This document shows positions 60,822-64,000 of a stretch of 64,000 nucleotides of DNA, one piece after another (position 1 is the first letter of the stretch; each line of letters begins with the position of its first letter). The notes below the pieces were generated by a model, which had not been told where the DNA came from, made no database searches, and was given only the letters and a program-made list of their open reading frames with translations. The position numbers and the translations under genes were made by a program. Location of the stretch: positions 64,230-128,229 of the forward strand of contig DINS01000017.1 of assembly GCA_002426015.1 (NCBI GenBank), read 5' to 3'. This DNA is from Flavobacteriaceae bacterium UBA5534. Its GTDB lineage: Bacteria; Bacteroidota; Bacteroidia; Flavobacteriales; Flavobacteriaceae.

Positions 60822-63320
60822 TTAAAAATTAAACCCAAAACTACCAGTCACACCAAACTTACGTGCTTCTGGAACATTAAGATAATTGCCTCTAAAGTTA
60901 AAATCGATTCGGAAAACCTTAAAAATATTACCAACACCAACACTGTATTCGTAATATATTTTATCGTTTGGAGATACATATGTTAACCCAGAAGCGTTCA
61001 AATCTTTATTGCCTTGTGAAATATCTCCCCAAACTCCTCTAATGCCAATAATCTCGCGTAGATTGAACTTTCTTAAAAACGGAATTCTTGAGAAAAAGCG
61101 TCCATTAAAGTTGTGTTCTATATGCAACGAGGAATAGGTGTCGGTCACAAACTCATAAAAATCGAGCTGTGAAAAGGTATTGTAAATAGAAAAATACGAT
61201 TGATTACCAGGCACTACGCTCAATAGCCCAAGAGGCACCTCACCAAAAGTTTTTCCCGCTTCGAGTGTTGTGGTCAAACGACCAAAGCCACCTAGAGCCC
61301 ATGGCTGTATGTATGAAAACTGTACTTTGGTATAATCAAAATCGCTGTTTAAAAATCCTTTATCTCCTCGTGTTACCTGTGCAAAGAAACTTGCAAAACC
61401 ATCATTGGCATTGTGTCTTTCTACACCAAACCCTGTCATCTTTCGTTTTGGAAAATAGGACAGTGAAAATGCTGTTTCATATTGTTTGATTTCAGATTCG
61501 GTCGTGGTTTGCGATGCATCTGTATAGTAATCCAAACTAAAAGTTTCTGAAGCCGATTCGAGGGTTCGATAGCTGCCGCTCAAACGAAACACTAAATTTT
61601 TAACAGGCTCCATTTCGATAGCTAATGTGGACAAACTAATGTTGGTCAGCTTATCGTTTGTTCCTGTACCCATGACAGACGACGATGCCAAACTTCGTCC
61701 CAACACATCTGTAGAGTTGGTTAAACTTGCGCCTATCTGCTCTACATCTCGCCTATTGCCACCAGAAATAATGAGTCGGTTTTTCTTATCGACCAACCAC
61801 TTACCAGAAATGCCATATTTGAATTTATCATCTCTAAAGCCGTAAGCCAAAAAGCCTTCCAATCGCCATAAATCATTAGGCCCAAAATAGGTTCGTCCAC
61901 CTGTACGCAAACGCAAGCCTTCAACCTCATTAAACCCAAATGTTGAAAAAATTGGCCCATAATCAAAATTGATACTCGAAAACTCTACATAACCAGATGC
62001 AAGAATACTTCCCAAATTATATAATCGTTTGAACTTTTTGACCGTTTTTAAAGTGTCCAGCATCTTGTAAACACCTTTTTCGTCATCGTTCAACGATTCC
62101 AATCGGTTCGCTTCCCAAAACGCATCATCTCTATTATAGGCATCTTCATTGTAGTTGTAAACTTCTTCAGAGTAGAATTTTTCTGTTTTTGGGATATTGA
62201 ACTTATAATTATCATATAAAGTAGTTCGCTTCCCATAAACTCCACGCGATTTTTCTTTTTTATTCAATGCAAAATCTGAAAGCATGTAATCGCGCTTTAT
62301 AAGAAAGACCGAGTCGTTGAGCACTTCAAATTCTTGTTCGATATAAATTTCTTTTACCCAGTTGATATTGGCACTCTTGGAGGCTTGAAGATTAATTTCT
62401 TTAATGGCAAAAGTGGAATCATTCACCCAAAAATCACCTTTGAAAGTCAGTTCATTTTTGCGTCTTGGATAGTAAATAATGTTGTAGCACCATTTGTTGT
62501 CTATATATGAGCTGTCAGAAAGCACATAGTTATATGTGTTGATGCCTGTTCGAGATATTGGGCTCACAAAACTTTTATCGAAGAATTTTAAATAGTTGTC
62601 ATAAATATCAAACTCTGAATACAGATCATCCACAAAATCAATAATCACTTGGTTATTGCTAAAGCCAGAATTTCTATTTCCTTTTAAATCTTCTTTTTCT
62701 TTTTTGATCGTATTGTCGCCATAAACCTTGCTTGAGGATTCGTTGATAAAAATTGGCAAATAGGTTTTGCCTGTTATCCTTGAGGTGTCAACTTCTTCAA
62801 AAACAAATTCCATACCTCTGAATAGCTTACTTTTTATAAGTGCGCTGTCGATGGTATTGAGGTCGAACTCTACTTTTTCATACTTGTCGTATTCGTATTG
62901 TTTAAATTGTCGCAATCCGTTTTGTCGCTTGCGTTCCCAAATTTTCTTTAAAATCCGTATCGCAGGGTTTTCAGCCTCTTTTTTAGATTGTTTGCCTGTG
63001 ACAATAACCACTTCATCAAGTGATGATGCTGATTCTTTAAGTACAAATTTTAAATCGTAGTTCACTTTTTTAGCGAGGGTTACCTCAAGCGTTTCATAAC
63101 CTAAAAATGATATCACAACAGTCTCCCAAGTATTTGAAGACTCTAGATAAAATTTGCCGTTTTCATCAGTAATGGTACCTTCGGTTGAGCCTTTAAAGAA
63201 AACATTGGCATAAGGTACTGCCTGATTTTGCTCATCAAACACGTAACCGCTTATTTTGGTTTGGGCTAAAACGGAAATAATTCCGAGAAAAAAAAATGGG
63301 ACTAGTAGTTTTATTTTCAT
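60822..63320 (-). CDS. DUF5686 / carboxypeptidase-regulatory outer-membrane protein
   Basis: An 832-residue exported protein. I start it at the ATG at 63320 (MKIKLLVPFFFLGIISVLAQ), a clean signal peptide; a TTG two codons upstream is not needed. A CarboxypepD_reg-like domain follows (KISGYVFDEQNQAVPYANVF, TDENGKFYLESSNTW), then the DUF5686 part with a C-terminal barrel ending KFGVTGSFGFNF. Such proteins are widespread outer-membrane proteins of unknown role in flavobacteria. Confidence 0.87.
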   Translation of the reverse strand: MKIKLLVPFFFLGIISVLAQTKISGYVFDEQNQAVPYANVFFKGSTEGTITDENGKFYLESSNTWETVVISFLGYETLEVTLAKKVNYDLKFVLKESASSLDEVVIVTGKQSKKEAENPAIRILKKIWERKRQNGLRQFKQYEYDKYEKVEFDLNTIDSALIKSKLFRGMEFVFEEVDTSRITGKTYLPIFINESSSKVYGDNTIKKEKEDLKGNRNSGFSNNQVIIDFVDDLYSEFDIYDNYLKFFDKSFVSPISRTGINTYNYVLSDSSYIDNKWCYNIIYYPRRKNELTFKGDFWVNDSTFAIKEINLQASKSANINWVKEIYIEQEFEVLNDSVFLIKRDYMLSDFALNKKEKSRGVYGKRTTLYDNYKFNIPKTEKFYSEEVYNYNEDAYNRDDAFWEANRLESLNDDEKGVYKMLDTLKTVKKFKRLYNLGSILASGYVEFSSINFDYGPIFSTFGFNEVEGLRLRTGGRTYFGPNDLWRLEGFLAYGFRDDKFKYGISGKWLVDKKNRLIISGGNRRDVEQIGASLTNSTDVLGRSLASSSVMGTGTNDKLTNISLSTLAIEMEPVKNLVFRLSGSYRTLESASETFSLDYYTDASQTTTESEIKQYETAFSLSYFPKRKMTGFGVERHNANDGFASFFAQVTRGDKGFLNSDFDYTKVQFSYIQPWALGGFGRLTTTLEAGKTFGEVPLGLLSVVPGNQSYFSIYNTFSQLDFYEFVTDTYSSLHIEHNFNGRFFSRIPFLRKFNLREIIGIRGVWGDISQGNKDLNASGLTYVSPNDKIYYEYSVGVGNIFKVFRIDFNFRGNYLNVPEARKFGVTGSFGFNF

Positions 63321-63327
63321 AATCAAA

Positions 63328-63378
63328 AAACTTCATCAACAATCGTGCAAACATCTCTCACGAATGTAAATGAAGTTT
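63328..63378 (-). terminator. Possible terminator after pdhB
   Basis: On the minus strand AAACTTCAT pairs with ATGAAGTTT over a 33-nt loop that holds an inner CGTG/CACG stem, and a T-run follows. The loop is long, so strength is doubtful. Confidence 0.5.
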
Positions 63379-63400
63379 ATATAACGCAAAAAAATGCGAA

Positions 63401-64000
63401 TTATTTATACATTACTTTTTTTACAGCTTTTATGACCTCGTCACTGTTAGGTAACCATTCTTCTAATAAAACAGGTGAATATGGTGCAGGAGTATCTGCT
63501 GTGTTAATTTTTACAACTGGAGCATCTAAATAATCAAAAGCTTCTGACTGTACAATATAAGTTAGTTCAGTAGATACATTTCCAAAAGGCCATGCTTCTT
63601 CTAAAACTACCAACCTATTTGTTTTTTTAACCGATTTTAAAACTGCTTCTTTATCTAAAGGTCTTACTGTACGTAAATCTATAATCTCACAAGAAATACC
63701 TTCTTTTGCTAATTCATCAGCAGCTTTATAGGCTTCTTTTATAATTTTACCAAAAGATACTATTGTGACATCTGTACCTTCACGCTTAATTTCTGCTACA
63801 CCTAACGGAATCGTGTATTCTCCTTCTGGCACTTCACCTTTATCACCATACATTTGCTCGCTTTCCATAAAAATAACTGGATCGTCATCACGAATTGCAG
63901 ATTTTAACAATCCCTTTGCATCGTAAGGATTTGATGGTACAACTACTTTTAAACCAGGAGTGTTAGCAAACCAACTCTCAAAAGCTTGTGAATGTGTAGC
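63401..64000 (-). CDS. pdhB: Pyruvate dehydrogenase E1 component, beta subunit, 5' end outside window
   Basis: The C-terminal 199 residues of an E1-beta subunit, which with E1-alpha and ThDP decarboxylates pyruvate. Visible blocks are HSQAFESWFANTPGLKVVVP, PSNPYDAKGLLKSAIRDDDP, ESEQMYGDKGEVPEGEYTIP and VSTELTYIVQSEAFDYLDAP, typical of PdhB. The family has about 325 residues, so the first third lies beyond base 64000. A branched-chain 2-oxoacid dehydrogenase beta subunit is the main alternative; the PLGVAEIKREGTDVTIVSFG segment fits PdhB best. Confidence 0.92.
   Translation of the reverse strand, partial: ATHSQAFESWFANTPGLKVVVPSNPYDAKGLLKSAIRDDDPVIFMESEQMYGDKGEVPEGEYTIPLGVAEIKREGTDVTIVSFGKIIKEAYKAADELAKEGISCEIIDLRTVRPLDKEAVLKSVKKTNRLVVLEEAWPFGNVSTELTYIVQSEAFDYLDAPVVKINTADTPAPYSPVLLEEWLPNSDEVIKAVKKVMYK

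Noticed and set aside
1..64000. CRISPR arrays, tRNA or rRNA genes, insertion sequences, prophage genes, restriction or toxin-antitoxin systems
   Set aside because: No repeat-spacer pattern, cloverleaf, transposase, integrase or defence gene was seen on either strand; gaps between genes are mostly below 200 nt.

Overview
This window is a low-G+C chromosomal segment from a member of the Flavobacteriaceae (Bacteroidota), probably a marine or gliding type. The pointers are gldA, gldB and gldC, a type IX secretion sorting domain, two GLPGLI proteins, SusC/TonB-style receptors with carboxypeptidase-regulatory N-domains, DUF3857 and DUF5686 proteins, a MetH split into two genes, and promoters of the Bacteroidetes form (TTTG, about 18-22 nt, TAnnTTTG). 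I found no rRNA, tRNA, insertion sequence, prophage or CRISPR array.

Layout. 1-8160 is a phenylacetate degradation operon on the minus strand (paaE-A-B-C-D, a VOC protein, paaG-H-I-J) with a TetR repressor gene upstream and a clear palindromic operator at the paaE start. Four gaps in this operon hold short palindromes and a fifth holds a larger structured repeat. 8206-10742 carries a rhodanese, gldC-gldB and nadE. 10876-15994 holds an atypical response regulator, a primase that lacks its zinc ligands, and a sigma factor/membrane protein/outer-membrane protein trio. 16098-20187 holds a lipoprotein of the arylsulfotransferase type, a polyprenyl synthase and a T9SS-exported protein. 20243-34191 is a long minus-strand run: rlmN, queA, aroA, a MazG-like enzyme, two DUF3857 proteins, dtd, rsgA, and then the aromatic amino acid operon (pheA, aminotransferase, tyrA, DAHP synthase/chorismate mutase).

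The most notable feature lies in front of pheA. A 25-codon leader peptide with six Tyr, two Phe and one Trp is followed by an intrinsic terminator that ends 2 nt before the pheA start codon, preceded by a good promoter. This has the form of a ribosome-mediated attenuator for the whole Phe/Tyr operon.

34457-45029 holds gldA, a head-GIN protein, a PagL-like deacylase, an aminotransferase and the methionine cycle genes. metH(N)-metH(C)-metF and metK diverge from a 402-bp gap with a SAM-I riboswitch facing metH and a SAM-II-like riboswitch facing metK. 45105-57089 contains a secreted M28 peptidase, a lipoprotein, and a module of TonB receptor, two GLPGLI proteins and a histidine kinase/response regulator pair, with a three-repeat operator (GTTAA every 10 bp) in the divergent promoter region. 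57161-60184 is membrane pyrophosphatase plus soluble pyrophosphatase. A very A+T-rich small lipoprotein gene at 60337 sits just behind an attC-like site and may be an orphan integron cassette. The window ends with a DUF5686 receptor-like protein and the 3' part of pdhB.

Motif and family assignments rest on reading the translated sequence and on memory of the families; no database search was run.
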